From Eunapius fragilis (lineage: Eukaryota; Porifera; Demospongiae; Spongillida; Spongillidae), in the NCBI GenBank assembly GCA_963681505.1, contig OY811973.1:7170673-7234672 (forward strand): a stretch of DNA of 64,000 bases, in the 5' to 3' direction. Numbering within the stretch: position 1 is the first letter of the stretch; each line of letters starts with the position of its first letter. The position numbers and the translations under genes were made by a program. This document shows, in pieces, positions 46,520 to 57,101 of this stretch. The notes under the pieces are model-generated. The model did no database searches, was not told the origin of the DNA, and saw only the letters and a list, made by a program, of their open reading frames with translations.

Positions 46520-49500
46520 CAAGGAGTGCGGGCATGGTTCGTCGGTGGCATCCAGCGGTGTTGAGGAGTTAGCAGCGCTAGCGGGTAGCGGACTCGCAGC
46601 ATTGTCGGTCCAACAGCTCCGGAAACAGGCCCAAGATTCTGAAAGAATGGTGGAGGACCTTAGAAAACAAGTCGAAGAGCTGAACAGACGGCTATCTGGC
46701 AAAGGAAAAACTACCGCTGCTGACCAACAACGTCAGTCCTCTACCAGAAAGCAAGGGTCTGCAGTGATTACATGTTGGAACTGCGGGGAGCGAGGTCATG
46801 TTCGGCGTAACTGCCCTCGCAAGCGGAAGGACCATAAGGATTCTTGGCAGGCGGCAGCCGTAAGTTCCACGTTAATGGTGGAAGGTAGTATAGAAGGGCG
46901 AGTCACTAGAATGCTTGTAGACACGGGTTCGGCGGTGACGTTAGTGAGGGAGGATGTTATTAGAATGGTACCATCGGGAAAGTCACTTACAACGCAGGTA
47001 CCTGCGAATTCGGTAGTAGCAGCAAATGGGGAGAAGTTGGACATTATTGGGCAGTGTACATTGAGCATAAAGGTCGGGGTATCAGCCAAAGATCATCCAG
47101 TTTTGATAGCAAAGAATTTAAACCAGGAGTGCCTTCTTGGGGCGGATTATTTGATTAAGCATGGTTGTATCGTTGACCTTCAACAACAAATTTTGCTCAC
47201 AAAAGAAGGTCCTGTGCAATTCTTGTCACCTATGCGAAGTGGTGTTCAAAGTTCCCCAGTTTGTTTTGTGACGTTGTCTGAAACCATAAATGTCCCTCCT
47301 TATTGTCAAATGTGCCTTCCTGCAAAGGTGTCACGGCATGCAGGTCATTGCACCAGCAGCTCCGGTGCCCTCCTGGTGGAACCAGTGGGACGGTTTATGG
47401 ATCAGCATGGCCTCTTGGTTGCTTACTCCATCATGGATGCTGCTGCTAGTCACACAATGGTCCAAGTTCTTAACCCTGGCTTCGCACCGATTACAGTGCA
47501 CAAGGATGAGATAATGGGTATGTTAAAACCTATTGATGATAGTGCTGATTGTGCATCAGTACAATACCCTGCCTGTAAGCAATCCACCCAGTCTGTTAAG
47601 CATTGTATAGAGCAGATGACAGACGGCCTGGCTCCTGAGGTTCGAGAGAAAGTGACTGCCTTGCTCTGGCAGTTCCAAGACGTCATCGCGTCGGATGACA
47701 GTGACCTTGGGCGTACCCGATTGACATCCCATAAAATCAACACAGGGGATACACAACCAGTCTGCCAGCGTGCACGGAGGCTACCCTTTCATCAGCAGCA
47801 AGAGGTACGTGGGTTACTAGATGACATGCTTTCTCGAGGTATCATTGAGCCTAGTTGTGGGCCATGGGCATCACCCATTGTCTTGGTAAGGAAAAAAGAT
47901 GGCACAACTAGATTTTGTGTAGATTTTCGTCGTCTTAATGATTGCACGCGTAAGGATGCCCAGCCACTCCCTAGGATAGATGACACGCTTGATGCTTTAG
48001 GGGGTGCCCGTTACTTCTCAACTCTTGATCTGGCTAGTGGCTATTGGCAAGTAGAAGTTGATAGTAAGGATAGAGAGAAGACTGCATTTGTAACCCCATT
48101 TGGACTCTTCCAATTTCGTGTCATGCCTTTTGGCTTGTGTAATGCGCCCGCCACGTTTCAGAGGCTCATGGAGCGAGTGCTTGCTGGCCTTCACTGGGTA
48201 ACTTGCCTAGTGTATCTTGATGACATAATTATTTTTAGCAGGACAGTCGAAAAACACATCGAGCAATTGAAGGAAGTCCTGGAACGTCTGAAGGGTGCGG
48301 GGTTAAAGGTCCGGCCTAGTAAGTGTCATTTGTTGCAAACTAGTGTGCAGTACCTGGGCCATGTCATATCCGGGGAGGGCATACGTACTGACCCGCAGAA
48401 AGTTGCATGTGTTTCCAACTGGCCAGTACCACAAAATTCAAAAGAACTCCAAAGTTTTCTTGGTCTCTCGTCGTACTATAGACGTTTTGTAAAAGACTTT
48501 GCCCACGTAGCAAGCCCCTTGCATGCTTTGACACAGAAAGGAAGGAAGTGGATGTGGACAAAGGAATGCAATGATGCTTTCTTTGATCTGAAGAAACGCC
48601 TTGTATCCTCCCCTATACTTGCCTTACCTGATTTCAGTTTGCACTTTGTACTAGATACAGATGCCAGTGGGGACGGATTGGGTGCTGTACTTGCTCAAAC
48701 TGTTGATGGGGAAGAAAGAGTGGTGGCATATGCTAGCAGAGCTCTGAGCAGAACGGAAAAGAAGTATTGCGCCACTAGGCGGGAATTGTTGGCTCTAGTA
48801 TGGGCTGCTCAGCATTTTCGGCCATATCTCTATGGAAGAAATTTTACACTACGCACAGACCACCACTGCCTACAGTGGCTACATAATTTTAAGGAGCCTG
48901 AGGGACAAGTTGCTCGTTGGTTGGAGTTGTTGGCAGAGTATGACTACAGCGTTCTGCATCGTCAAGGTAAGCAGCATACTAATGCTGATGCGTTATCTCG
49001 GGGTGGGTGCCAGCAGTGTGGATGGGAAGTAGAGGAAGAGCAAGTAGCCAACACTTCCGGTTGTAATGCGGTATCACACTTATTGCTGCCAACATGGACG
49101 GAAGAGGAGATCAAATCTCTTCAGAAGGCTGATCCAGACATAAATCAGATGGTACACTGGCTGAGAACTGACACCACACCTAGAGGATGCCCCAAGGACG
49201 CTTCCTGGAGACTTGAATCCCTGTGGGTACAGAGACGGTATTTGACATTGCAGCATGGGGTGTTGTATCGTTGTTGGGAGGACATACCAGGGGGTGGTAC
49301 TTGTAGACACCTTCAACTAGTCCTGCCTGCAAAATTGGTGAAGGGGGTATTGGAAGGCCTCCACAATACTGTAATTGGTGGGCACATGGGGGAGCTGAAA
49401 ACCTTAGAGAAGGTTCGGGCACGCTTTTATTGGCCAGGTCAGAGGAAAGAGGTGGAAAAATGGTGTAGGAATTGTGCTGTTTGTAACTCTAGGAAATCTC

Positions 49501-50711
49501 CCAGTCACAAGGCTAGAGCTCCAATGGAAATTTGTCAAACACAGAGACCCATGCAGAGGGTTGCCATGGACATCCTTGGCCCGCTTCCAGAAACACCAAG
49601 GGGTAACAAGTATATATTGGTGATTGGTGAATACTTCACCAAATGGAAAGAAGCTTTTCCGTTGAAGGATACTGAGGCATTAACCATTGCTAAAGTGTTT
49701 GTGAATGAATTTGTATGCAGGTTTGGGGTTCCAGATTCCCTGCACACGGACCAAGGGAGAAACTTTGAAGCCAAAGTTCTAAAGGAAGTATGCCAGTTGT
49801 TGGGTGTTAAAAAGACTCGGACAACCCCTTATCATCCCCAGAGTGATGGACTTGTCGAAAGGTTTAACAGAACTTTGTTAGACATGTTAAGTATGGCTGT
49901 AAGGGATGATGAGCATGATTGGGACCTCCTCCTCCCTACCCTGTTATTTGCATATCGCACAAGCTGTCATGCAACCACTGGGGCCACTCCCTTTGAGCTG
50001 ATGTTGGGTCGTGATGCCCGCTTGCCTGAGGATGTATTGTTCTCCATCCCAGCCAGCACTGAGGACCCCATTCGGTATGCTGATGTGCTCAAGAACCGAC
50101 TGCAGTTAGCCTATAAGCGGGTCCGTCTACATATGGAAGTGCAACGAGGACGTCAGAAGGAATCTTATGATATGGATATCAAGGGGGATCCATACTGTAT
50201 TGATGATCTCGTTTTTCTCCACAATCCAGCAGTTCGCAGGGGCCTTTCAAATAAGCTCCACAGACCTTGGCAGGGGCCTTTTAAAGTGGTCAAAGTCCTC
50301 GGACCTTCCATCTATAGGATTGCGGACTGCGATAATCCCAGAAAACGTAAAGTGGTGCACTTTAATCGGTTAAAGCCTGCACCGCCGCAAAATACTATAG
50401 AAGAGCTGGGTGACGATGATATCATTGTTCACAGAATGCCGGATCTGCCACTTGTGGGTACTCCAGTGGGTGCTGATCATCAAACCCCTACATTGGCGGG
50501 ACTGCCACAGGACCGACTAAATCATCCAGTTCCTGAGATGGAGCACCCAGCAATTGTACCCCAAGTTCTTCCTCCAATCCAAGTCCTTCCTCCTGTAGCA
50601 GAGGAGGCTCCTGTACTGCGACGCTCTAGCAGGATAAGCAAACCGCCTGTACGCTATGGAAACCCTCTGGTACTACCAGACAACATGGACACTGCTGAAA
50701 TCATTGAATGA
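46386..50711 (+). CDS. pol: Ty3/gypsy Gag C-terminus and Pol polyprotein
   Basis: 1441 codons with no interruption. The order is capsid end (FVQGVCSSTVQLRLMKEMP), CCHC knuckle CWNCGERGHVRRNC (residues about 130-143), protease with D179-T-G, reverse transcriptase with YLDD at 610-613, and RNase H with DTDAS about 757-761. Then follow ADALSRG, the integrase HHCC zinc region (HMGELKTLEKVR..CRNCAVC), and the integrase core D1062, D1122, E1158, an exact D,D-35-E. A GPF/Y-like module, WQGPFKVVKVLG..HFNRLKP, closes the enzyme part. The tail of about 90 residues is Pro-rich, and no chromodomain or env is seen. The ATG at 46386 is unlikely to be the real start. The protein is probably made by frameshift from Gag. 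All catalytic motifs are present, so Pol may be active. Confidence 0.95.
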   Translation: MQFVQGVCSSTVQLRLMKEMPNTLDEALQLAIQQESVETAQRRLSKECGHGSSVASSGVEELAALAGSGLAALSVQQLRKQAQDSERMVEDLRKQVEELNRRLSGKGKTTAADQQRQSSTRKQGSAVITCWNCGERGHVRRNCPRKRKDHKDSWQAAAVSSTLMVEGSIEGRVTRMLVDTGSAVTLVREDVIRMVPSGKSLTTQVPANSVVAANGEKLDIIGQCTLSIKVGVSAKDHPVLIAKNLNQECLLGADYLIKHGCIVDLQQQILLTKEGPVQFLSPMRSGVQSSPVCFVTLSETINVPPYCQMCLPAKVSRHAGHCTSSSGALLVEPVGRFMDQHGLLVAYSIMDAAASHTMVQVLNPGFAPITVHKDEIMGMLKPIDDSADCASVQYPACKQSTQSVKHCIEQMTDGLAPEVREKVTALLWQFQDVIASDDSDLGRTRLTSHKINTGDTQPVCQRARRLPFHQQQEVRGLLDDMLSRGIIEPSCGPWASPIVLVRKKDGTTRFCVDFRRLNDCTRKDAQPLPRIDDTLDALGGARYFSTLDLASGYWQVEVDSKDREKTAFVTPFGLFQFRVMPFGLCNAPATFQRLMERVLAGLHWVTCLVYLDDIIIFSRTVEKHIEQLKEVLERLKGAGLKVRPSKCHLLQTSVQYLGHVISGEGIRTDPQKVACVSNWPVPQNSKELQSFLGLSSYYRRFVKDFAHVASPLHALTQKGRKWMWTKECNDAFFDLKKRLVSSPILALPDFSLHFVLDTDASGDGLGAVLAQTVDGEERVVAYASRALSRTEKKYCATRRELLALVWAAQHFRPYLYGRNFTLRTDHHCLQWLHNFKEPEGQVARWLELLAEYDYSVLHRQGKQHTNADALSRGGCQQCGWEVEEEQVANTSGCNAVSHLLLPTWTEEEIKSLQKADPDINQMVHWLRTDTTPRGCPKDASWRLESLWVQRRYLTLQHGVLYRCWEDIPGGGTCRHLQLVLPAKLVKGVLEGLHNTVIGGHMGELKTLEKVRARFYWPGQRKEVEKWCRNCAVCNSRKSPSHKARAPMEICQTQRPMQRVAMDILGPLPETPRGNKYILVIGEYFTKWKEAFPLKDTEALTIAKVFVNEFVCRFGVPDSLHTDQGRNFEAKVLKEVCQLLGVKKTRTTPYHPQSDGLVERFNRTLLDMLSMAVRDDEHDWDLLLPTLLFAYRTSCHATTGATPFELMLGRDARLPEDVLFSIPASTEDPIRYADVLKNRLQLAYKRVRLHMEVQRGRQKESYDMDIKGDPYCIDDLVFLHNPAVRRGLSNKLHRPWQGPFKVVKVLGPSIYRIADCDNPRKRKVVHFNRLKPAPPQNTIEELGDDDIIVHRMPDLPLVGTPVGADHQTPTLAGLPQDRLNHPVPEMEHPAIVPQVLPPIQVLPPVAEEAPVLRRSSRISKPPVRYGNPLVLPDNMDTAEIIE

Positions 50712-50735
50712 CTGGGAGTGAGGGACCACTCTTTC

Positions 50736-50749
50736 AAGAGGGGGAGTAG
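50736..50749 (+). other. Polypurine tract
   Basis: AAGAGGGGGAGTAG directly precedes the 3' LTR and would prime plus-strand synthesis. Confidence 0.8.
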
Positions 50750-50889
50750 TGTAGTGACATGACCAATTGGTAATAATTAGTTAGACAATCGGCTGTGTAT
50801 ATATATTGATGTATGTGCATGCAAAATCAGTTGAATCTGTTGCTGCTCTTATGACTTTGGTTGTGACCATTTCCTTGGTGGGTACTACA
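50750..50889 (+). mobile_element. 3' LTR of Ty3/gypsy element
   Basis: 140 bp with TGTAGTG...TACTACA ends. It is followed by CATG (50890-50893), then TTTTTATGCTAG, the normal continuation of the interrupted host repeat. Apart from the 8-bp indel the two LTRs look the same, so the insertion is young. Confidence 0.95.
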
Positions 50890-50893
50890 CATG

Positions 50894-51385
50894 TTTTTAT
50901 GCTAGAGAACATTGGTCTACACATTGACAATTTCTCTTTCTTTTCATTATGTGAATCCCACTCATCCATCATCAGGGGTAAGTTATGCATGTGGACAGGT
51001 TTTGTATTGATGATTGAGTAGTTTGTACATAGAGTACTCTAAAAGTAGCAATGGGGAAGTGGTGACTACATATAAATCAATCATCAGGTTCATTAATAAC
51101 AGGCTGCATAATTTCTATATCTGTTCATGCAATACATGAATGTGAGTAGTAATTATAATATTTATCCAAATGTACTTATACCCGAGTGTCATGTATACTT
51201 GTTAATAGCCTTTGTTTCTTTCCTGCATATGACATTTGTGAATTCCACTCATACATCATCAGGAGGTAAGTTATGCATGTGGACAGGATTTGTATTGATG
51301 ATTGAGTAGCTTTCATGTAGAGTGCTCAAAAAGTATGTTAAAACAAAGAAACCGGTAAAAAAAAATTGCTTAATGTTCAATCTCT
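50894..51385 (+). repeat. Stray ankyrin-intron repeat copy
   Basis: Two units of the 2.5-7.2 kb repeat, with junctions at 50973 (two bases between CAG and GTAAGT) and 51260 (GAG). Together with 45638-45759 and 34496-34588 it forms the locus hit by the 11-kb element and the gypsy element. Confidence 0.8.
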
Positions 51386-51644
51386 ATCTTGCAATCATTA
51401 TTTACGGAGGACCATCCTTAAATAAGGATGATGACCACTTTCTAAAAGAATAATGTAAACTAGGTGCTTTGTTTTATACTTGTGATTCACTAGATTCAAT
51501 ATAATGCAGATCAGCGATACTGCCACAATTAAAACAGGTTTTGCTTGTTCAAAAACTGGTATTACAGTGTATACAGTAAATACTGCATGACCGCCATTTG
51601 CCGCTAGCGACATAGTAGTGAGTTAAATTAACTGAAAGCGACGT

Positions 51645-51833
51645 ATGGCAAGGAAGGATAGGTTTCTGGTAGCTCTAGGATTACTGTCAGATGGATATGT
51701 GGAACAATATCCACAGCGTCCACAATCTACACACACCGTCCAGCGAAGCGATTGCATACACTCGAAAGCGTCAAGTCAAGCTAAGCAACCCTGCTTAGAT
51801 ACCGAAGGGAGCCACAGAAAGCGATGGATGTAA
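51645..51833 (+). CDS. Small hypothetical ORF
   Basis: 62 codons from an ATG: MARKDRFLVALGLLSDGYVE, then a polar, Arg/Ser-rich tail. No family recognised and no repeat partner in the window. It might be a first exon. Weak evidence. Confidence 0.25.
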   Translation: MARKDRFLVALGLLSDGYVEQYPQRPQSTHTVQRSDCIHSKASSQAKQPCLDTEGSHRKRWM

Positions 51834-51910
51834 TCCCTCAGTACGGCTGGATGACGTACATGTAGGCCTATGGGTGACCAAAGCAGCAGCACTGCATGAT
51901 TCGTCAAATG

Positions 51911-52090
51911 ACAGTCACTACAACTGGCCATGGTTGTATTATGGCGTCATTAAACCAATCAGCATACATGTAGCCGTCTCATCAAAAGCTGTATGATACC
52001 ACACAGTATGAGTGATTGGAAAAAGGAACGAAGCGACTGTCTATTATATCATCATTGCAGTGACGAAGACGGATGCCCCTTTAAACCTCG
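51911..52090 (+). promoter_or_regulatory. Duplicated promoter-like segment, copy 1
   Basis: It contains TGGCGTCATTAAACCAATCAGCA, ATTGGAAAAAGGAACG and TGACGAAGACG. It is almost identical to 56250-56440. Copy 2 has a perfect TGACGTCA where this copy has TGGCGTCA. CCAAT is conserved. No gene downstream is identified. Confidence 0.4.
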
Positions 52091-52324
52091 AGCCAGTGCG
52101 TGACACAAAGGAATCGCTTTCAGCAATATAAGCAAGGATTTATTGTCGTAGTTAATAGTCCTTGGCTTAACTAAAGGCGTTTCTATAGGGGGAATGAGAG
52201 GGCTGCAGTCGTGGAAATTATAAAGAGACAAATACAGTAACATTAACAAATCAAACTTAATACCAAAACTTCAATGCACACACACGTACATGCACTCTGA
52301 AGTTACACTGAAGTTAATCACGGT

Positions 52325-52745
52325 AGAAGGAAAGGAGGGAGGGAGGAGTTGTTAAAAGAAGGGAGGGACAGAGGGAGGTATAAAGGGAGGGAGGAGTTAA
52401 AGGAAGGGAGGGACAGAGGGATGGGTAAATGGAGGGACTGAGGGATGGACAGTGGTAGGGGTAGAGGGAGGGGTAGAGTGAGAGAGAGAGGAAGGTGTAG
52501 AGGGAGTGGCAGAGGGAGGGTTAGAGGCAGGGTAGATGTAGGGGCAGAGAGAGGGGTAGACTGAGAGAGTTAGAGGAGGGTTAGGCAGAGGGAGGGGTAG
52601 AGGAAACAGTAGTGGGAGGGACAGTGCGAGGGGCAGAGAGGGGTAGAGGGAGGGAGGGAAGGAGGGAGAGGTAAGGGGAGGGATAGAATGGCAGAATGAG
52701 GGGTAGAGGAAGGGGTAGTGGGAGGGACGGACGGAGGAGTATATT
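52325..52745 (+). repeat. Purine-rich minisatellite (GGGAGG)
   Basis: A G/A-only tract of about 400 bp with loose GGGAGGGACAGA units. Related tracts are at 52995-53190 (about 24-bp units GGGACAGAGGGAGGGGTAGT) and 53430-53600 (GGGAAGGGAA). The plus strand could form G-quadruplexes. Confidence 0.85.
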
Positions 52746-53689
52746 GGGATGCACACCATGATGATGACCTGTATCACAGCGTATCATTGTTGTTGGGTGT
52801 AAAGTACAGTTCTAAAACAGACTGTCTAGATGTACGGAGACAGGGTGCATATTTGGCCCAGGAAGAATATTAATGTCTCTCACAATCAAAATGGCCAAAA
52901 CTGAAGGTAGATCCATGCACCCTAGCAAGAAGTCTGGACCTCGTGACAATGTTTGTGTTCAGCTCCAGGGCCCTGACTAGTTGAGTACCTACAGGGACAG
53001 AGGGAGGGGTAGAGAAGGGAGAGAGGGAGGGGTAGTGGGAGGGACAGAGGGAGGGGTAGTGGGTGGGACAGAGGGAGGGGTAGTGAGAGGGACAGAGGGA
53101 GGTGTAGTTGGAAGGACAGAGGGAGGGGTAGTGGGAGGGAGAGAGGGAGGGGTAGTCGGAGGGACAGAGGGAGGGGTAGTGGGAGCGTCAAAGCATATAC
53201 TCCTCAATAACAGTCGTAATGTCTATTACCTAACCAGGCACACACATGTGAGAGTGCACGTGCATGTTAGTGTGCTTGTGAGTTTACTTTGTACGGTAAA
53301 ACTACACAGGCTTACCTTGCAGTGCTCACTCCATTCCATGTACAGTAAGGTGAAGACAATGTTGGGTGCTTTTTGTCTTTCACTTGGAGTTATGTGCTAC
53401 CACTCGCAATATGTTAGACTGACATTTAATAGAAGGGAAGGAGGGTGGTAAGGAAGGAGAGAATAAAAGGAAAGGAGGGACGTGAAGGGAGGTAGGGAAA
53501 GGAAGGGAAGAGAAGGGAAGGGAAGGGAAGAGAGAAGGTAAAGGGGAGGGAAGGGAAAGAAACAAAGAAGGGAACAGATGGGAAGGAGAGAACGGAAAAT
53601 GGGTGCCAACTCCCATTCCAAGATCCACTGTATTCCCTCCACTAAAACCATTGGTAGGACTATACTAAACAAGGAATGATTGTAACGCA

Positions 53690-54700
53690 TACACACATGC
53701 ACATATACACAAATACATAAGTTCATATGTATGTAAACACGCAGACACATACAAACATATCTAAATATATACAATCATACATACATGCATACATGTACCT
53801 ATGCACATACAATGTATAGTATTGTCCTACTAACAAGCTTGGTAGAGGAAACAGTCACTATTGGAATGGGTGCTTTTCCCATTCTGGTATGAGGTGGACG
53901 TCAAAACAAAATACTATAATGTCACAGCACACACACATGCACACAACATACATATACCACACACACCACACTACATACAACAAAAACCACACACTTGCAC
54001 ACCACACAACACACACATGCACACCACACACATGCTCACCACACTAGAGTATGCTCTACCTCTCTCCCACATTGCTCCAAATCAGAACATTAAATAGAAG
54101 CTCCCAGCCTTTTGTGAAAATGTCCACCTTTGTGGGCAACAGAGCATGAAAACACACCACACTTCACACTCCCTACACAACTCACCAAATAAATACCTCA
54201 CCTCACCACAAAACTCACCACACCACACACCTCACCACAGCAAACACCTCACCACAGCACACACCTCATCTCAACACACCTAACATCAACACACTTCACC
54301 TCACATCATACAATACCACACCTAGCCACATATCTCACCACACACTCACCACAGCACAGGACTCACCACAGCAGAGAACACACAACTCACCACAGCACAC
54401 ACCTTACCACAGCACTTTCCTCAACACTGCAAACACCTAACTACTATGGCAACTACAATGAGTGTTCGGGGGGCCTATCATTAAAGTTTAGCAAACAGTA
54501 CATCACACAGCACACCATAGCACATACATGTAGCACCCACCACACTACATCACACAGCCCATTCACACATCACCACCACGCGTACCTCTTCCTCCTTCAC
54601 GACCACTGGTGTGTGTGGGTGTGTGTTTGTGTGTGTGTGTGAACGTGCGTCTGTGCTTGTGCATGCACGTCTGCCAATGTACGCACATTTTGTATGGCAA
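53690..54700. repeat. CA-rich low-complexity region
   Basis: Successive CACA, ACATACA and CACCACACACCTCACCACAGC stretches, the last about 54180-54430. No coding signal. Confidence 0.8.
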
Positions 54701-55218
54701 TTAATACTAACCTGTCAATGCTCACTCCATTCCACATAACGGGTACACAGCGTGAGGGTTTTATTGGCCTTCATTTGATACCACCAACGCGCAAACCACG
54801 GAGAGTTTAGCCGCCATTATTATCAGCAAGAGATATATTATCAGGAATAATGACAGTTTTATGCGAGGAGAATAGTCATCGTTAGTTTAGTTGTTTGCCT
54901 ATTTCATAAACCATTGCATGTAATTGGTATGCACCCTCGATGCATTGTCAAGGCACAAGAACTATACTGGTGCATTTTATACGTTAGGGATGGGTGGAAA
55001 CGCCCATCTCCACATGCACGTAAAAAAGTGAACATCTCCAGTCCGCACAGAGCCATGAACCCATATATTGGCGTTTAAGCCTCGAGAACCGTAGCTCTCC
55101 AAACACTCCCACCCCACTGATCCCAGCCCTGCAGAGATACACAGAAATCGACGTAGTGGGCAGTGTAACGAGTATTAATCGAACACACAATCATTATACA
55201 AACTATTTACAACTTAAA

Positions 55219-55812
55219 CTAAGTATCAAGAGCACCTAATTCCCTATCTAATTCTACCTCTATATGTCCATAATCTATGCGAAGCACAGCATGCGACTTT
55301 GTCAGAAAGTCAGCCCTCAAAACGTTCAGTCCGCTAAAATGGCACAATTTCTCAGGTGTCTGGTGCACTGCGAGGGGTATTCCATTAATTGCCGCTTTGA
55401 AAAAATCAATTTGGTCTTCCCCCCGGCAACCGGAACCACTGATGGTATCTGCTGCGGAGCTAGCCATAAATTTTCTCGGAGCACCTATGTCCACTATAAA
55501 GTGCACGTTCCGAGCTTCGCTCGTTCCTCCTTCTTTTGTGGCCATTTTGACTGGCAGAGACACTAATATTCCGCCCGCGCCAAATATGCATCCTTTCGCC
55601 GGCCATCTCGACGAACGGTCAGTTTTGGAAAGGTACTTCATGCCCAATGCCAACGATACGCCGTTGAACAAGTCGTCTTCATTCAGATCTAGTAGCATAA
55701 CGTCGTACGATTTTGGAGGTGTGAAGTACCTCGGCTCCTTGATGGTGCCGTCAGTGCAACTGCAGCAGCGTTTGCTGGAAAATGGTCGGAAATTAAAATC
55801 GGTAGTGCGCAA
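55219..55812 (-). CDS. Retropepsin-like single-exon protein
   Basis: A 197-residue ORF from an ATG. The second half carries NVHFIVDIGAPRKFMAS, with D108-I-G in the place of the usual D-T/S-G. It is followed by INGIPLAVHQTPE, then LNVLRADFL and a final IDY..VELD strand. This order (active-site loop, flap, then NVLG-DFL) resembles retroviral-type aspartic proteases found as single proteins or in LTR elements. No zinc knuckle or RT is next to it. The N-terminal 90 residues, with CCSCTDG, are not recognised. The Thr-to-Ile change at the active site may reduce activity. An antisense ORF of 180 codons overlaps it but shows no motif. It may be domesticated or a fragment. Confidence 0.55.
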   Translation of the reverse strand: MRTTDFNFRPFSSKRCCSCTDGTIKEPRYFTPPKSYDVMLLDLNEDDLFNGVSLALGMKYLSKTDRSSRWPAKGCIFGAGGILVSLPVKMATKEGGTSEARNVHFIVDIGAPRKFMASSAADTISGSGCRGEDQIDFFKAAINGIPLAVHQTPEKLCHFSGLNVLRADFLTKSHAVLRIDYGHIEVELDRELGALDT

Positions 55813-56249
55813 CCGTTAGAACAACTTACGACGTAAGAATCTCACAAACCACGTCCTACAATGGTTCAGAGGGAAAGAATCATCCTTTCAAATTCAAATG
55901 CACACATTAGATACTCTGTACAGCCTCACGTATGTCTGTTTTGTTGCATGCAGTTACTGGTCCAAAGCACCTGTTGAGTGACACAGAAGAGAAAAATCGA
56001 GAGAGTTCCCGCCGCTTTTTAAACGTACACTCAAGCATGTGCGTGTCGTGCGCAGGCATACGCGGTTATTTGGCTGCTATAATCAACACATTTGACATAC
56101 TAACGTCATCATATAATCGCCATAAACGTCACGGCGATAATCTTGCATTTTGAATATGACCTTGCATGATTCAATTAAACAAAAGTGACATGGAAAATTT
56201 TCTCACTGCAATGCCACCAAGCATGCTGGCACACATCACTTTGTTTCAG

Positions 56250-56440
56250 GCTCGTGATTACAACTGGCCATGGTTGTATTATGACGTCATTAAACCAATC
56301 AGCATAGCCGTCTCATCATAAAGTGATACCACACAGTATGAGTGATTGGAAAAAGGAACGAAGCGACTGTCTATTATATCATCATTGCAGTGACGAAGAC
56401 GATGCTCGTTTATACCTCGAGCCAGTGCGTGACACAACCC
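56250..56440 (+). promoter_or_regulatory. Duplicated promoter-like segment, copy 2
   Basis: CTGGCCATGG, then TATGACGTCATTAAACCAATCAG: a perfect CRE octamer (TGACGTCA, 56282-56289) and a CCAAT box 7 bp on. ATTGG follows at 56345. After 56440 it runs into the minisatellite. It matches 51911-52090. Confidence 0.45.
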
Positions 56441-56449
56441 AGCAAAAAA

Positions 56450-56905
56450 ATCCTGGGCACGATCTTGGCCAAGATCATGCCCAAGGTTAAGATGGCAAGA
56501 TTTTGGAGGCCAAATTCTGGGCATCTTGACCCAAGATCCTGACCACGATCTTGCCTCCTTGCCCCTAGATCTTGGCCACGATCTTGTCTCCTTGCCCCTA
56601 GATCTTGGCCATGATCTTGCCTCCTTGTTCCTAGATCTTTGCCACGATCTTGCCTCCTTACCCCTAGATCTTGGCCAAGATCGTGCCTCCTTGCCCCTAC
56701 ATCTAGGATATGATCTTGCCTTCTTACCCCTAGATCTTGGCCATGATCTTGCCTCCTTGCCCCTAGATCTTGGCCACGATCTTGCCTCCTTGCCCTAGAT
56801 CTTGCCTCCTTACCCCTAGATCTTGGCCATGATCTTGCCTCCTTGCCCCTAGATCTTGGCCATGATCTTGCCTCCTTGCCCCTAGATCTTGGCCATGATC
56901 TTGCA
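56450..56905. repeat. 33-bp minisatellite, left part
   Basis: Units GATCTTGGCCATGATCTTGC + CTCCTTGCCCCTA, 33 bp, about 12 copies. The length is a multiple of three, so every frame stays open (for example an 11-residue DLGHDLASLPL repeat). The array continues at 60148-60235 after the hAT insertion. Confidence 0.9.
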
Positions 56906-57101
56906 CAGTGGCGTGGTGGCTATTTCATGGCTGGGGGGGCCTCAATATGTGATGCACCCCCCCCCCCCCCCCCCCCCCCCCCATCGCTTCCTAGCGTTTA
57001 CATGTAACACTTTCTGCAAGCAGCAAATCAACGCAATTGTGTTCAATTCAGTGCGGTGTTGCATGTATAGCTTGGGACAATTCCGCCGAGCTGCGAGCAA
57101 A

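Noticed and set aside
52397..53207. Pro/Ser/Leu-rich ORFs on the minus strand of the purine tracts
   Set aside because: Translation of GGGAGGG repeats. No coding evidence.
55277..55819. 180-codon plus-strand ORF
   Set aside because: Antisense shadow of the retropepsin-like ORF. No domain or start context supports it.
56526..56798. 90-codon ORF of 11-residue DLGHDLASL repeats
   Set aside because: The minisatellite unit is 33 bp, so the frame stays open by chance. It is cut by the hAT target.
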